In this document: positions 1-13,182 of the stretch, piece after piece
How the letters are laid out: every line of letters begins with the position of its first letter
Numbering within the stretch: position 1 is the first letter of the stretch
From: Lanius collurio
Taxonomy: Eukaryota; Chordata; Aves; Passeriformes; Laniidae
Direction: 5' to 3'
Assembly: GCA_020086605.1 (NCBI GenBank)
Contig: JACBWW010000070.1
Location: 1,409,385-1,473,384, forward strand
Length of the DNA: 64,000 bases
Made by a program: the position numbers and the translations under genes
The notes under the pieces: model-generated
What the model saw: the letters and a program-made list of their open reading frames with translations, nothing else
Told to the model about the DNA's origin: nothing
The model's database searches: none

Positions 1-535
1 ATTGAAAACTGTCAGAGCTGCTGGGCCCAGAGGGTTTTGATCAGAGGTGCAAAGTCTAGCTTGAAGGCACTTACTAGTGGTGTATTTAGGGGTCAATGCT
101 GGGTCAATATTGCTTAAGAGTATCATTAATAATGGGGAAGATGAGACAGAATGCTCCCATGGCAATTTTGTGGACAATACAAAATTGGGAGGACTAGCTA
201 ATACACCAGATGTTTTTGCTATCTTTCGGAGGGGCCTGGACAAGCTGATTGAAAAGAATTTTATGAAGTTCAGCAAAGGCAAAAAAATCTTTGTCCTGGG
301 GAGGAATAGCTCCATCCACCAGTACATGTTGGGGGAGAAAATGATGAAAATCTGCTTCCCAGGATAGGATCTGGGTATCCTGGAGGACACCAAGTTGACC
401 ATGAATGAATAGTGTGTCCTTGAAGGAAAGAAAGACCCCTCTGAGAGCACTGCCAAAAATAAGTTCTTTGTGATGTGAACATCTATAAAGAAGAATCTGA
501 CATTGAAACAGTGTCATCACTTTATTTCTCATAAA
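1..535 (+). mobile_element. CR1 LINE fragment, reverse-transcriptase part of ORF2 (broken)
   Basis: The left edge of the window falls inside a CR1 non-LTR retrotransposon. The sequence follows the avian CR1 ORF2 from the RT core onward. The GVPQGS-like motif is decayed (about 91-115), and the catalytic FADDTKL block reads FVDNTKLGG (about 166-192), so both catalytic aspartates of the pair are no longer intact. Downstream residues LDKL...MKFSKGK and LGRNSSIHQY match the CR1 region after the RT core. An in-frame stop follows at about 365. The element is dead. Its right edge is vague (480-540), and it extends beyond the window on the left. Confidence 0.85.
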
Positions 536-540
536 GGAAG

Positions 541-2239
541 GAAATAGCCATCCAATGACAAATACTTGCAGTCAGTAGCAAATGCCTTAACTGGTATCAG
601 AAAGTTGGAATGACCTATATCCTACTTTCCAGTATCTTAAGTTATTATGTCTCCACATCTCATTTTTCCCACTCTCTGCTCAGAACCATATTTTCTTGAC
701 AGAAATAAAAAATTGTAATATGTACCCTTGGAAAATGTAAGCCTGAATCTTAAAGGAATTCTGTTTATCAGAGCAGAAAAGCTAAATGAAACAAAGGTTT
801 TTGTTGTTTGTATTTCAAACCCAGGTCTTGTTACTTTTATTGTCTTTCCACTATCATTTAGACAATGTCTAAAATTTTTAATGCTTTCATGTTTCAATCT
901 TTTCAGAAGATATCAGAATTTTGAGGGGTTTTGCTTCCTCAGCAAGCTTTGAAATATTTATATGCCTATTGCCACTTCTTCCCCATTTATGCATTAAGAA
1001 TGATTTCACTGATCACAGTGACTGAAAAAGTAGTTTAGGGACTAATACTATGTCATGCTTAGTCAATGGCCACTGATATGTGAGCAGTTAGTGCCTGAAG
1101 GCCCCCCAGAGCTGTGTTATTATTAAAGCAGTGTGGAAAAGCTGAGTTTGCTGTGGTCATTGTATTCACACCCTCTCTGGGTTTTTTTAGTAAAGATTTG
1201 CATTTCCACACCAAATGGTTGTTAAAAATAAAACAGCAATGTGTGTGACTCATGCTTGAGGACAATAATATGTTGGATTCAAACTCTAAAAGTCGCCATC
1301 TTGTTTTCTATATTTGATATTCCAGTTCTCATTTTAGTTTGTGACAGAGTCTAGAAAAACAGGCTTTGGGTATTAGATCTGCTGGGGTGGGAGAGGGCGG
1401 TTGGGTTTGATTGGTTGTTTTGTTTTTTTTCTTTATAGTGCTGTGCAGCTCTCTTTGTACTTGGAAGAACCGAAGTCACTCACATGACTCCAACCCTTAA
1501 TCTTTTATTATTCGTATTGTAGCCTTTTAATGATGCAGGGGTTGACTGAATTTCTCTTAGAGAGGAAGCATTTGTTCTCCAATATCAAGCAAAATAAGTA
1601 CTCATATAGAAGATGTCATTCATGTTATCTTCATCTAATGGTATTTTTGAGTGTCTGGATTGAATACAACACTTCGAGACTATTAACAGATCTGCAAGTC
1701 TTATATAAGTATTTACTTATCGTTGCTGAGATTGTACTTGAGTCTGAAACTAAAACCGGGAACACAGCAAAACAACACAGCAGAAGATTTAAATTTCCAC
1801 TTTTTCATATCCCTCCTAGTAGGAGCTTCTCCAGTGCCTATTACTTCTTTATGCAAATTCTTGAGCAATGAATTGGGAAATTCTCTATTCTTTGCTCCTA
1901 GCAGCGTTTTTTAACTCTCTTGCAAGAGGCCTAAGGAATACAAGTTTTCATTCTGTCTAAATTACTAGGTTTTATTTTTTAATTCTATAGATGTTCTCAT
2001 TGGTGGCAAATTACTTTCTGAATCCTGTCAAGCTCATGGCCTTGGTGATATAATAATCCTCATTACATTAAGTTCCTTTTTCTATGTAGTCAGCTACAGT
2101 GCATTTTAAGGAGATGTCACACTCTGTACGTGTGCATATATGTATTTGCATATATTATTATTGCTACTATAATTTGGCAGTAATGTTGCAGACAGAATGG
2201 AACCTTGTGATTTGCTTTAACTTTTCTATAAGAGTGAAC
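541..2239. other. AT-rich non-coding stretch, nothing recognised
   Basis: Unique-looking AT-rich DNA between two CR1 pieces of the same orientation. Open frames here are short and overlap on several strands, as expected by chance. No RNA gene, clear repeat or promoter was seen. Confidence 0.5.
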
Positions 2240-2558
2240 TATTGCAGTGCCTTGACAAGAGCCTACAAAAAAGATGTAGAGGACTTTGTACAGAAACATG
2301 AAGTGACAGGACAAAGGGGATTGGCATTAAAGTGAAAGCGAGTAGGTTTAGATTAGATATTAGGAAGAAATTCTTTATGATGAGGGTGGTGAGAAGGGAT
2401 TGCCCAGAAAAGTTGTGGATGCCCCACCCCCGGAAGGGCACAAGGCAAGGCTGGATGGAGCTCTGGTCTAGTGAAAATTGCCCCTGTACAGGGCAGAGGG
2501 ATGGGAAACTAGACAATCTTTAAGGTCCCTTCCAACCCAAACCATTCTATTATTCTAC
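2240..2558 (+). mobile_element. CR1 LINE 3' end
   Basis: This is the 3' terminal part of an avian CR1. It contains the conserved blocks 'aggtttagattagatatta' (about 2343), 'gttgtggatgcccca' (about 2413) and 'ggtcccttccaacccaaacc' (about 2523), and ends in the ATTCTATT octamer-like tail. It belongs to the subfamily with 'gatctttaaggtcccttccaaccc' style ends, like the copies at 6281 and 44370. No target-site duplication is expected for CR1. Confidence 0.92.
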
Positions 2559-2800
2559 TTCAAGGAAAAACAAACTTTCCCCATTCCAGAAAGAAAGGTT
2601 TGTTTTTATACTCTCTGAAAATGTCTGTATAAAGATCAGCATAAATAAAATAAAACTACTCATACAGATTCTGTTCAAGATGTCTCTGAAAGAAAAAATA
2701 AACCTAGAAGTCTGAAAGCTGCAATTCTTGCATCTTTGTAGCAAGTTCTACAGGAAAAATGTTTGTTTTGCAAATATATTTTTTCATTTTCAATTTTTCT

Positions 2801-2853
2801 ACTAGATGAAACTAGATGATTTTTGGTCCCTTCCAACCAAACCATTATATGAC
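2801..2853 (+). mobile_element. CR1 3' terminal stub
   Basis: A very short piece containing 'aactagatgat' and 'ggtcccttccaaccaaacc', followed by a decayed ATTATATG tail. It is the last roughly 50 bases of a CR1, typical of severe 5' truncation, or a duplicate of the tail just upstream. Confidence 0.75.
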
Positions 2854-5800
2854 TACTTTTGGGGTAACAAAACATATCATTGAAAGCCCAAGACTCTTTG
2901 TGTTCATGCAAACCTTTCTACACTATTCAGTCATTAACATCTACTAATTTGTCTATGTCTAAATAAGCAAAAAACTAGAGGCTTCATAATCTTTAAAACA
3001 GAGATAGGTTATAAAAAGAAATGTTATCTCTTTATGAGCTGGAATATCTCATAGTGATCTCATGACAAGAAGTAATTCACTTCTTCTCTGAATCCAGAGA
3101 AATCAATAGAAATTAACACAAAATTAATTACTGATTGTGCTAAGTCATGAAGAAATCATGTATGAAAAAAATTAACATGATTTTTCAGTGATGTAATGTT
3201 TTGTATGACACATAATTTTGTTGATCAGTTATAAAATGTTGTACAAAGCAACTGTGTGTGAAAGTGCTTGTAATGACACCTAAAACTTAAGTTAGCATAA
3301 ATCATTCTCATCCTTATGAATGTGATTGCACAAGTTTCAATTTTAGTGTTTCTTATGTTTTAAATTAGTTATAAAACAAAACGTACATGAGAAGCAAGAA
3401 GTTGTAATATCTGATATAGCTACACTAAAAGTGTTTAAATCTATGCTTTGGAAGAACAAATTCCTTCAAAAAAAACCAATTGAGAAGACATTTCTGTTTT
3501 CATACTGAAAGAATTTTGATGACAACTGAAAAATATCTATTCAATATCATCACTGTGAATTTTTACATTAGCGAACTCAAACTTCTGCCACTTTGAAATT
3601 TACTTGGGAGGGAAGGTCAGGTACTCAGAGATGTCTATGTACATCTATCCTTGAATTCCTGAACCACTTCTTATATGAAAAGTCAGGCCTGAATATCTGG
3701 TTCAATGGTATTGGAGAAGATTGCATTTTCCTTTCTTATGCTAGGCAACAGTTGTCCTCTGTCTACTGACTTCTTTACTGTCTCTAAGTTCTTTCTGTAC
3801 TGGTTGTGCCAAAATTGCATCTTTTTGCTTATATACATTTATGACTGTTGAATTCTCTAAATATGTTCTCAGAATGCATCTTCAAGATGTAGGATGGACT
3901 CAGCTTGCTACTGCATTGCTAAAAAAAAAAAATAAAATTACATCATCTTAATCTAACTACAAATAATACTGGCACTCTTTTCCTTTTGATCTTTGTCTGT
4001 TTAGAGAGTTACTTAAGTTCTGCTTTTCCCAGTGGGTTGGGTGCACGAAGTCTTTCTTAATGGGATATAAGCATCTCAAAAGCAAGTAGTCAGCCATTTT
4101 AGGCCAGGGTAGCCTTCCACAGTCTTCTCTTATGTTGGAAAATAAGTTTTCTTCTTCTGCCAACTTTTAACTATGTAATTTTTATTTTAGATCTATTACA
4201 TGTAATTACCTACAATATGTGCAAGTTTTTTGCCACGACAATACAATTTTTCATCCATCTCCAGTACCCCCACTATATGTTTTATGTAAGTGTTTTGTGG
4301 ACTGTGTTATCCCACAGTCCAGCAGTAGCAAGTCTCCAGGTAGGGTGAAATCTGTCACATTTAGCCTCCCATATTTTGCATACATTTTTTCTTATAGAAA
4401 AGACCCGATACTTTTCCACATGGACAGATGAAATAAGCAGCTACATCTGAGTACCACAGAGGAAGATACTGTATAATTATACTTAGACACCAAAATTTAT
4501 ACCTCTGGGTGAGTTTTAGTTAATGGGTACTAGAAAACTACAGATAAACAAAAATAGCTGTCTATTTTCTGGTGAATTGGATTGCATTCTAAATTGCTTT
4601 CACCAGTTATTGCTAGATCATCACTGACTGTAATGATAACATAAATACCTAAATGAATGTAAAATTGTGCAGAGACAACTAAATTTAATTAACTGTAATC
4701 AGCATCTACAATCTAAAATTTGGAAGCTGAACCCAATACCCAAGTACAAGGAAAATTTGCTTAAGAATGCAATTCAACCCTTGAAATGTTTAGACGTACA
4801 CAGTGAAGACAGCTGCTCAAAAACTTGTGACTAACCCACAGCAGACTTCAGATTCTACATGGATATGAAGAGCAAACCAAGATTCAAAGTTGCCTTCACA
4901 GTTAGCACAGAGGATTGTTGTTGATGGTGTTTATAGTGATAGATAACAAATCAGAAAAAGTAAAAACTGAAGACCAAAACTGTTGCTGCACAAGTACTAA
5001 AGAAAATCATATAAATCATAATGTAAAACTGCCCAAAACTAATGTACTTCATGTAAAATCATCTTCTACTCTGCAAAGTTTAAAACATCCAATTTTGATC
5101 ACAGTTTAGTTCTCTACCTTGAATGTTTTATGTTTAGAACATCTTACACAGGCTTTGCCCTAATTACCTAAAATAGTTCTCCTATTGTAATGTAAGGATT
5201 TCAATTTTACACCTACTGGATTAAAAAGCCACAATTGCAGGCTGTCTATGTGTGATTAGTTCCTCAAACTGATTTTTAAATAATTTTAAAACAGGCTTAG
5301 TCAGTTATTTTAACTGGTTGTATGGTTGTTTGGGGTTTTTTTGTTGTTGTTTTGTTGGTTTTATTTTTTTAAATTTTGATTATTATTTGTTACTCCTCTT
5401 AGTATTTCAAATAGTAACTTTTAGTCATTTTATATGTACTGTTCAGTCTGGCTTCTTCCAGAATTCACCTGGTGCATATATGCCAAAAAACAGTTTGTGG
5501 AGTTCGAAACTCTTCTGTAATATTTTATATTAATATGTTTTAAAATTATTTAAATTATATAATTTCCTGTTCTGATCAGAGGAAACTGAGGCACCACTAC
5601 CTAAAACAGACATTGCCAAACACTAAACTAATGCCAGATACAGCATGACAAGTCTTTTGTTTTCAGTCCAAGAAAAAGCTTTTTTTTTAAATGAGTGACA
5701 AATTTCTTCTCATGGGATTGAGAGATGTTCCCCATGTTTCCTTATAAGCACTGTCTTCTTCATTGCATCCTCTGAATCTACTCCTTCCAGTTCTGCTATT

Positions 5801-6280
5801 AAAATTAATTCATCTTGTCCTGCTATCAGTCCTAGCAGTGCCTGACACTCTATCCTGGGCCTGATGCTTCAGGAGAATCCTGACTTTGTAAGTGCTGATG
5901 CCTGCCTCTCAGCCTGGACTTGTTTTTCGGACAAAGGAGAGAAATAATCACATATAAGACGTATTCACCCAATGTCTTTCAGCACTCGATTACTACAAAA
6001 GATCCTTCTAGATCTAGAGGTGCTTTCTGTCTACACCCATTTTAAACTGTACTTAAAGTATCTCACACAGATGTAGATGTCTACAATGTAATTGTTTTCA
6101 TGAGTTCAAAAAATATCACCTTGTCTTCTTCCTCTGTCAGAGATGACCTGGTGCCACAACCAGCCTTCATTTGAGACACACAGAGACACATGGAAATCAA
6201 CATAGACATGGACTCTCTGTATCACAGGACCTGACACAATTTGCCCAGAGAATTTTCAGATGACTCATCAGTGGAAATAA
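2854..6280. other. AT-rich non-coding stretch
   Basis: No recognisable gene or interspersed repeat was seen. It holds A-rich and T/G-rich low-complexity patches (for example around 3920 and 5316-5378). Open frames are below what chance predicts for AT-rich DNA. Confidence 0.5.
5316..5378. repeat. T/G low-complexity tract
   Basis: A run of (G)TTGTT, TTTG and poly-T units on the + strand with no C for most of its length. This kind of G/T tract recurs in this window (42432-42521, and the complement at 48264-48450). Confidence 0.7.
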
Positions 6281-6412
6281 ATGTTCAAGGCCAGTTTGGA
6301 TGAGGCTTTGCACAACCTGGTCTAGTGGGTGGCATCCCTGCCCATGGCAGAGGGGTTGGAACTAGAAGACCTTTTAGGTCCCTTCCAATCCAAACCATTC
6401 TATAATTCTGTA
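6281..6412 (+). mobile_element. CR1 LINE 3' end, short
   Basis: Matches the terminal CR1 blocks 'gttcaaggccagtttggatg', 'caacctggtctagtgg', 'cctgcccatggcagaggg' and 'ggtcccttccaatccaaacc', followed by 'attctataattctg'. It is a 5'-truncated copy of about 130 bases. Confidence 0.93.
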
Positions 6413-8185
6413 ACTCTTTGAGCTGCAGGAAACCCATGGCCTTCTGCAGCAGTTGCTGGCAGCCCGGCTCCTGGTCTCTACAGGCTCTCCAGAAGCAGTG
6501 GCCTCTGCAGGAAACTGAACTGAACCCAGTCAATCTCCTCTTCCTCACTTCCACTTCTGTAAATACCTCACAAACCATGTTCAGTGAATATGCAAACTGG
6601 CATATATGCCTTTCCTCTTTCTCCAAGTAGTCCAGCTTCAGATTTTCCTGCTCAGCCTCAAAAAGAAAATTTTTCTTCTTCTTGCAATCTCTGCTGAGAA
6701 CTGACTTCTTTTTGTCAATTTAGATACCATCAATACAGCCACCAAAGGAATATAAAGCTAGAAGCAAAAGAAGATAAAACAAGTATTTGCATACCCATAG
6801 CATACATCATATTTATCACACATTTGCTTGAGAAAAAATTCCATGATCCCATATTCTCCATTTTGTCTCTTTTGTCACTGCCCTTCAACTTTAAACAGAT
6901 TATGCCAAATGAAGAACATAAAATCATTGGTGATTTTGGAAGCTAAAGTCTTTACCCTTGAAACTGATCAACTATATATGGCACCAAAATAAGGACATAA
7001 CCTAGGCCAAGGTTAGTGATTGTTTGCACTGTAAAAGCTGTGCAAACTCTTGAACCACCAGACCACGAGTCATGCACCACCTTAAGGACAGACATCCAAG
7101 TCCTGGGCAAAAGAACATCCTCTTCCTATTTTTTCTATGATGTGTGCCCATAATACTCATAGGAAAGGAACACTCGTATTCATGTACAAACCCTTGTGCA
7201 GCAGAGCAGAAGCAGCTGCAGTGTAGAAGATCACAATATTGACACTTTTAATACTAACCCCTTCTTTGGTACTCATAATTGTTTGTCTCTTGAGGGTTCT
7301 CTTGACAGACACTAAAGACAGATACTACAGAAACACATTTTTAAAAAGGGTTGTTTTTTGAGGCATTTTACTTCATTGCTAATTCAGTTAATTTCAACTA
7401 AAAATATTTTTAAAAATTGCTTTGTAGAAACCACAGTTTTGACCTCAAAATACCACTCTTGGTTTATTTTGTTGAGGTTTTTTAATTTCTTTTTTTTTTT
7501 TTTCCATTGGAATTTCTCCACAGCAGAGTCTTATCAATGAGAGGAAAGGAAAATGTATATCAGTGTTCCCCTGCTGATTTCTGGACCTGCATAAGTCAAT
7601 GGCAAAATCCTAAATATCACTCACTAAATTGAGATAAACCCCATAAAATTAACGTATTGCTATGGGGTTTTTTTTGTTTTAATAAAATGTATCTATGTTA
7701 GGCATATTTTTTTTTTTCATAAGAGAGCCATTCACAGAAAATTTCTGAAGGGAGCTTCCACAATCTTTTTCCCACTCCTGATGCAACAGAGCTTTTCATT
7801 ATTTTCTGTACTCAGTATTTCATTCCACAATTATTTTTAGCTTCACAATTATATTAGCTTTTAATGGGATACTATTAAGAAAAGGGTGATATAAGTATGG
7901 AAAATTAGGTAGGAAGTAGAGCTCTTAGCATTAATGTTGTTGCTTACATATTAAAGTTTTTTCAGTTTGGGATTTCCTCAAAAAACCTGTCTACCCTCTG
8001 GCTGCCACTTCAATAGATTATGTACCTCTCATAGGTACTCTGCTGTATCTCTTAGCTCCATGGAGTTATCTCATGCTTTGGGGATTCTCTCAGGTGGCAC
8101 CAAAATGCCTGTGTCTGGACTAGTGAGTCACAGACAGGATTCTGTGCCAGGTAAGCTACACTTTCAATTGAGAACCCAAGATTTC
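6413..8185. other. AT-rich non-coding stretch
   Basis: No supported feature. There are poly-T tracts near 7490 and 7710. The GC is slightly higher just after the CR1 (6418-6640), where two overlapping antisense frames occur that I read as chance. Confidence 0.5.
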
Positions 8186-8935
8186 ATACAGTAATAGACG
8201 CGTGGAATATCCTGAATTGGAAGGGACCTACAAGGATCATCAAATCCAGCTCCTGGACCTGCACAGGACAACCCCAAAAACCACACCATGGTCTTGAGAG
8301 CATAGTCTAAATGCTTCCTAAACTCAGGCTTGGATCAGTGACAACTTCCCTGGGAAACTTGTTTCACTGGCCAGCCACCCTCTGCGTGAAAAACTATTTT
8401 CAAATATCCAATCTAAACCTTTCTGGCACAGTTTCATGCCATTCCTGTGGGAAAATTTCCTATCACTGGTCCCCAGAAAGAAGAGATGGGTGCCTGATCC
8501 TCTGCTTTCTCTTGTGAGGATTTTGTGGACAGTTATGCAGTCTCCCCTCAGCCTTCTCTTCTCCAGGCTGAACTGACCAAGTGACCTCAGACACTCTTCA
8601 GATGGCTTCCCTTCTAGACCCTTTACAATCTTCGTAGCCTTCCTTTGGACACTCTCTAATAGGTTTGTATCTTTTTTATATTGTGCTTTATATTGTGCCC
8701 AAAACTGCACACAAGACTCCAGGTGAGGCCACCAGTGCAGAGCAGAGCAGGACAATCCCCTCCATTGCCCAGCTGGCGATGCTGTGCCTGATGCTCCCCA
8801 GGACAGGGTTGGTGCTCCTGATGCCAGGGCACTGCAGACTCATTTTCAACATGCTGTCAACCAAGACCCCCAGATCCCTTTCCCTGTGGTGGTCTCCAGC
8901 ATCTCATGCCTCAGTCTGTACAAATATCTGTACTT
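8186..8935 (-). mobile_element. CR1 LINE 3' part (about 750 bases)
   Basis: Read on the minus strand this is the end of CR1 ORF2 plus the 3' UTR. On the plus strand it shows 'ttggaagggacctacaagga' (about 8217), 'cagccttctcttctccagg' (about 8548), 'ggccaccagtgcagagcaga' (about 8728) and 'ggacaatcccctcc' (about 8749). The minus-strand frame from 8755 to 8324 still reads like CR1 (residues such as LESVQRKATKIVKGLEG and FSLEKRRLRGDCI), but it is short and uninterrupted only by chance. It is the same subfamily as the copies at 13015 and 56290, which share a 'cacaccatg' 3' UTR block. Confidence 0.93.
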
Positions 8936-10709
8936 TCTTATCATTAATGCAGCTTGATTCAGCTGCTCACACTCAGCAATCCTGGGTACTGACACAGACC
9001 ATTTTAGTTATCCTCAGAGCATCCTAGGCAGACAAGTTTTTGGTGGATACAACATACAGCTTGTGAAAACCAATACCCTTCTATTATGTTAGATAGAGGC
9101 AAGATAAGATACTTAAGGACATGTCCATTTGCCCTGGAAAACTATGAATGGACTAATGAATTGACTCCTACATTTGCAATCCTCTCAATGGGAACTTAAG
9201 CATCTATAGTGGGATTCATCTGACAAATGTGGGTACTGGATGTCATGCAATGCATTCATCTGGTTCAGGTAGAGATCAGATGGAACATATAGAAAACCTT
9301 CATTCATTTGTATCAGCATCTAATGGGAGCTAAGCAGTGCTAAAATGACATTAGATGCCTGTAGTAGTCAACCAAAACTTTCAGCTTTCCACCCATGGGG
9401 ACTCACTCACACAGAGTAGAACTGCCTAAATAAAGGTATCTAATACTGCTTTAGATTAACTGTGCTGCAGCTACTAGCAACTGCCACAGCTGAAGCTAGA
9501 GCAGGGCATCTCCTTTCTGTGCCATGCAGATTTTTGGATCCTCTTAGCTCTGAGTCATTTTTTGTGGAACTGAATCCTGCCCCAACTACAGAAACCTCTT
9601 TCTAACCACAAAGGTATCACATAATCCTACCATCACCATTTTGAAAATCGGGTTCTTCTCTTTAGTATCAGACTTCAAAATAAGGTTATGCTAAGCTGAC
9701 CTGAGGCTACATAGGTATCCGTATTTTTGCTCCCTACTCAACCAGTAAGTGTAGATATTTTCTTGATTTAAGAAGACTAAATCTCCACTTATGTAGACAG
9801 ATTTTAAGCATTTGCAATTGTTTTTCTACGCAGTGAATACAACAAGATAGCTGCCTTACTCAAGAAAATTAAATCATATGTTCCTGGAGATATCTCGCCA
9901 ACTTCAATGATTGAATCATTAAACAGCTGTGTTCAGTTGAGTTTAATGGCAGTCTGGAATACCTATTTTTCTCTAATGACTACTAAAACAGGTAAAATGA
10001 GTAATGCAAATGCAGATACTGCAACACAAATGTCTTAAATTATCTGACATTCATTCTACTTTGAGTTCCTATTTTTTTCCCTTTTGCTCTCCATGGTGAA
10101 TTATATCTCATATTCACTGGCTTCTGACATTGTTCCTGCTCATTTTCTTTTATAAAGCCCAAAATTTATTGCTTTTCTTTCAAGCTACTTTTATGAAATT
10201 TTTATACTACTTTGCTTCCTAATCACACTCCTAATTTATTTTGTAAATTTTCAAGTTATGCAGTGATATTTTACAAAGCAATCCCAGAAACTTTCTAATT
10301 AAAATATCTTTGCACGAAAGAGTTTAATCTTTTAAAGAGCGGATATTACACTTGCTGCTGCCTCTTTGATCAGTCTTATAATATGTGATGCTCATTCTTA
10401 GCTGATCAGTAATTTTTGTCTCTTGTAAAGAATTATTTTATTCATTTTTAAAGTATTGGGATTTGTATTACACCAAACTATTTATGAGAGGTCTGCAAGC
10501 TTGATGGGAATTATTTAACTCATAGAACTTCATTGCCTTATCTAACACAATTTTGAATTTTGGGAAAGAGAGAAGACTATTTTAAACAACTCAGTTTCAT
10601 GAGGGAATAATTTTTCAGTAGTTAGAGGACAGGAAAGAAGGTAAATGTTGGCTCTGTGGAAAGGCTGACTCTGGCTTCTGTCCCAAAAGACTACCTTCCT
10701 CCTTTATTA
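8936..10709. other. Non-coding stretch
   Basis: No recognisable repeat, gene or RNA. AT-rich with short open frames only. Confidence 0.5.
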
Positions 10710-11602
10710 TGTGGTGAGTTGACCCTGGCTCTATCGTTCCACTTCCTCAATCTGACAGGGGAGGAAAATATGACAAAATGCTCTGTGGGCTGAGATAAGG
10801 ACAGGGAGATCATTTAGCACTTAAGAACACAAGCAAAATAGACTCTGCTTGGGGAAATTAATTTGATTTATTACCAATCAAATTAGAGGATTGTAATGAG
10901 AAATAACACCACATTTTAAAGCACTCTAACCCACCCCTTTCTTCTTTCTAATTTTCTCTGCTTCCTCCCCCAGCCACTCAGAGGGACAGGAAGCAGGGGT
11001 TGCAGTCAGTTCATCATATGTTATCTCTGCTGCTGCTTCCTCTTCAGTGGGAGGACTCCTTAGGCACTTCTCCACCATGGGCTCCTGTTTCCCTAGGGGT
11101 ACTCAGATCTCACCAGGAGCCTGCTCCAGCCTGGGTGCTCTATGGAGTCACAGCCTCCCTCAGACATGCAACGGCTTGAGCGTGGTATCTTTACTGCAGG
11201 CTGTGGGTGGATCTCTGCTCCCCTGTGGACCTCCATGGGCTGCAGGGGAACAGACTGGCTCACCATGGTCTGCACCACGGGCTGCAGGGAAATCTCTGTC
11301 TGGTGCTGCAACACTTCCCCCACTTCACTGACCTTAATGTCTACAGGGTTTTTCCTCTCACATATTCTCATTCCTCTCTTGTAGTTGTGGTTTAATAACA
11401 CAGTGGTTTTTCTTCCGTCTTAACTCTGTTTTCCCAGAGGCAGTATCACAGTCACTGATGGACTTGGCCTTGGCCAGCAGTGGGTCTGTCTTGGAGTCAT
11501 CTGGCAGCAGCTCTATCAGACACAGAGAAAGGTTCTGGCATCACCTCACAGAAGCTACACCTGCAGCCTGCTACCAAAACCTTGCCACATGAACCTAATA
11601 CA
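10710..11602 (-). mobile_element. Solo LTR of an avian endogenous retrovirus (about 893 bases)
   Basis: Recognised from memory as a large LTR family common in bird genomes. It starts on + with TGTGGTGAGTTGACCCTGGC and ends with AATACA at 11602, giving TG...CA ends. Read on the minus strand it keeps AATAAA (complement TTTATT at 10867-10872) about 160 bases before its 3' end, which sets the orientation. The middle (about 11040-11310) contains diverged tandem units built on 'ctgctccagc' and 'gggctgcagg'. The flanking five bases (tatta and actta) are only a weak candidate target duplication. No gag, pol or env sequence is present, so this is a recombined solo LTR. Confidence 0.85.
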
Positions 11603-13014
11603 ACTTAGTAGGCTAGTCACCTACTCAGCTGCTCATATAACCTCTAGATGAGCTCCTGTGCACTCTGCTCTCCACTGAGACAATGCCAACCTGTAGTCAG
11701 TGTCTCTCAAAGTGCGTGCGGTCTGGGGCCAAAACTACTCCAGAAGAACACTGTTTGCAAAAAACTATAGCTGAAGGCTCTGAAGCTGTTATCACACAAC
11801 CCCATTTGCCTGCCTTTTTGACAAAAACACTTTTGTTAGGTCTGCCTTGGATCTACGTGATCTTACTCAACTTAATAGAGTTCTCATGGAAATTAACAGA
11901 CATATGTTGGCCTAAAGATGGATAATACAAAACGAGTTTCTGATCCTTTCATACTAGTTATATATTGTGGTCAAACCACTTCCGTGTCAAACCACGACAC
12001 TCTAGCAGCCCTTTGTAAGAGAAAATGTTAAATCTTTTCCTGGGACCAAGTAATACACAAGAATTTTTCAGTTTTCTAATCAGATCAGCTTTTTTTTTCC
12101 TTTTTTTCCCCCATGCTTGTTAATGGAACTGGATAGAAATGGGTCTGCTTTTGTTTAGAAAATTTTCATAGAATTGTAAATTGCATTTCCTTTTTTAAGA
12201 AAGTGGTAACTAGAGAGTATGATTTGAACTTCTCCATGCAATTTGCTTCTGTTTAGTTTAGATAAATATTAAAACTAGGTTATTTGAAAAACCTCCACTT
12301 AGTGATGATATTAGCAACTGCCACTTACTGCACTTATACTCCATTGACCTTTTAGAATCTCAGCCCTAAAACTCCACTGCTGTGTTCTGATTCAACTGCA
12401 TGTCTGGAGCTCTGGGATAATTTATCAGTTAGAAATTATTTGAAGGGGACGTATGATTGTAATATATTTCCCTGATGGATCTTCCATAAAACTTACAACA
12501 GGCATAGGACGAGGTCATAGGGATGTTATTCAAGCTAAAGTTTCCATTCTTAGTTTCAAAAATCTCTGCAATCTGGCTTCATTTACATCATACTCACAGG
12601 AAGAGTGTAGCAATTACCCTAACAACAAGAATGCAGATTTAATATTTGCCCCTTATAGAGCAGGTAGTCTTTTCCAAAATAATAAAGGAAGACTGTTGTA
12701 AATTAGAAAAGAATCTAGCATAGTATATGTGCATTATGAATGCTCATGAAAAGAGAAAGTAGGAAGGATGCTTTATACGGTACTGGGTGGATCTACGGAA
12801 CTCAGTTACAGGAAACATGGAGGAATCCTTTATAATCAGATAGAAGAAAATTTAAAAATATTAGAGCAGTTAAAACTTTTTGTCTGTATTCTTCCTCTCT
12901 TCTGGGATGGTGGTAGAGAAGTAGAATAATCAACAGCACATGTCTATCTGAAGTTAGTAGAGGGAAACTCTAGATGAGAGAAGAATCAACCTGTATCAAC
13001 ATAGCTAACTACAA
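11603..13014. other. Non-coding stretch
   Basis: Nothing recognised. A TAAACCACGACA-like string near 11988 resembles the end of another avian LTR family, but there is no LTR body next to it. Confidence 0.45.
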
Positions 13015-13122
13015 ATTCCATAGAAACACAGACTGTCCTGATTTAGAAAGCCCCACAAGGATCATCAAGTCAGCTCCTGAAACTGCACAGGGCAATCCCA
13101 AGAATCACACCATGTGCCTGAA
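13015..13122 (-). mobile_element. CR1 LINE 3' end, short
   Basis: Plus-strand blocks 'aggatcatcaagtcagctcc', 'aactgcacagggcaa' and 'aatcacaccatgtgcctg' match the 3' UTR of the CR1 subfamily at 8186 and 56290, read on the minus strand. The copy stops shortly before the assembly gap. Confidence 0.85.
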
Positions 13123-13182
13123 AGAACAAATTTCCTTTTCCTTGCTTTTAATTTTCTGCAGAAAGCATATGCTTCTATTTCT

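Noticed and set aside
8324..8755. 143-codon minus-strand frame as a functional protein
   Set aside because: It is the decayed end of CR1 ORF2, explained by the mobile element.
11965..12001. End of an LTR (caaaccacgacactc)
   Set aside because: No LTR sequence upstream of it; the match is only about 12 bases.
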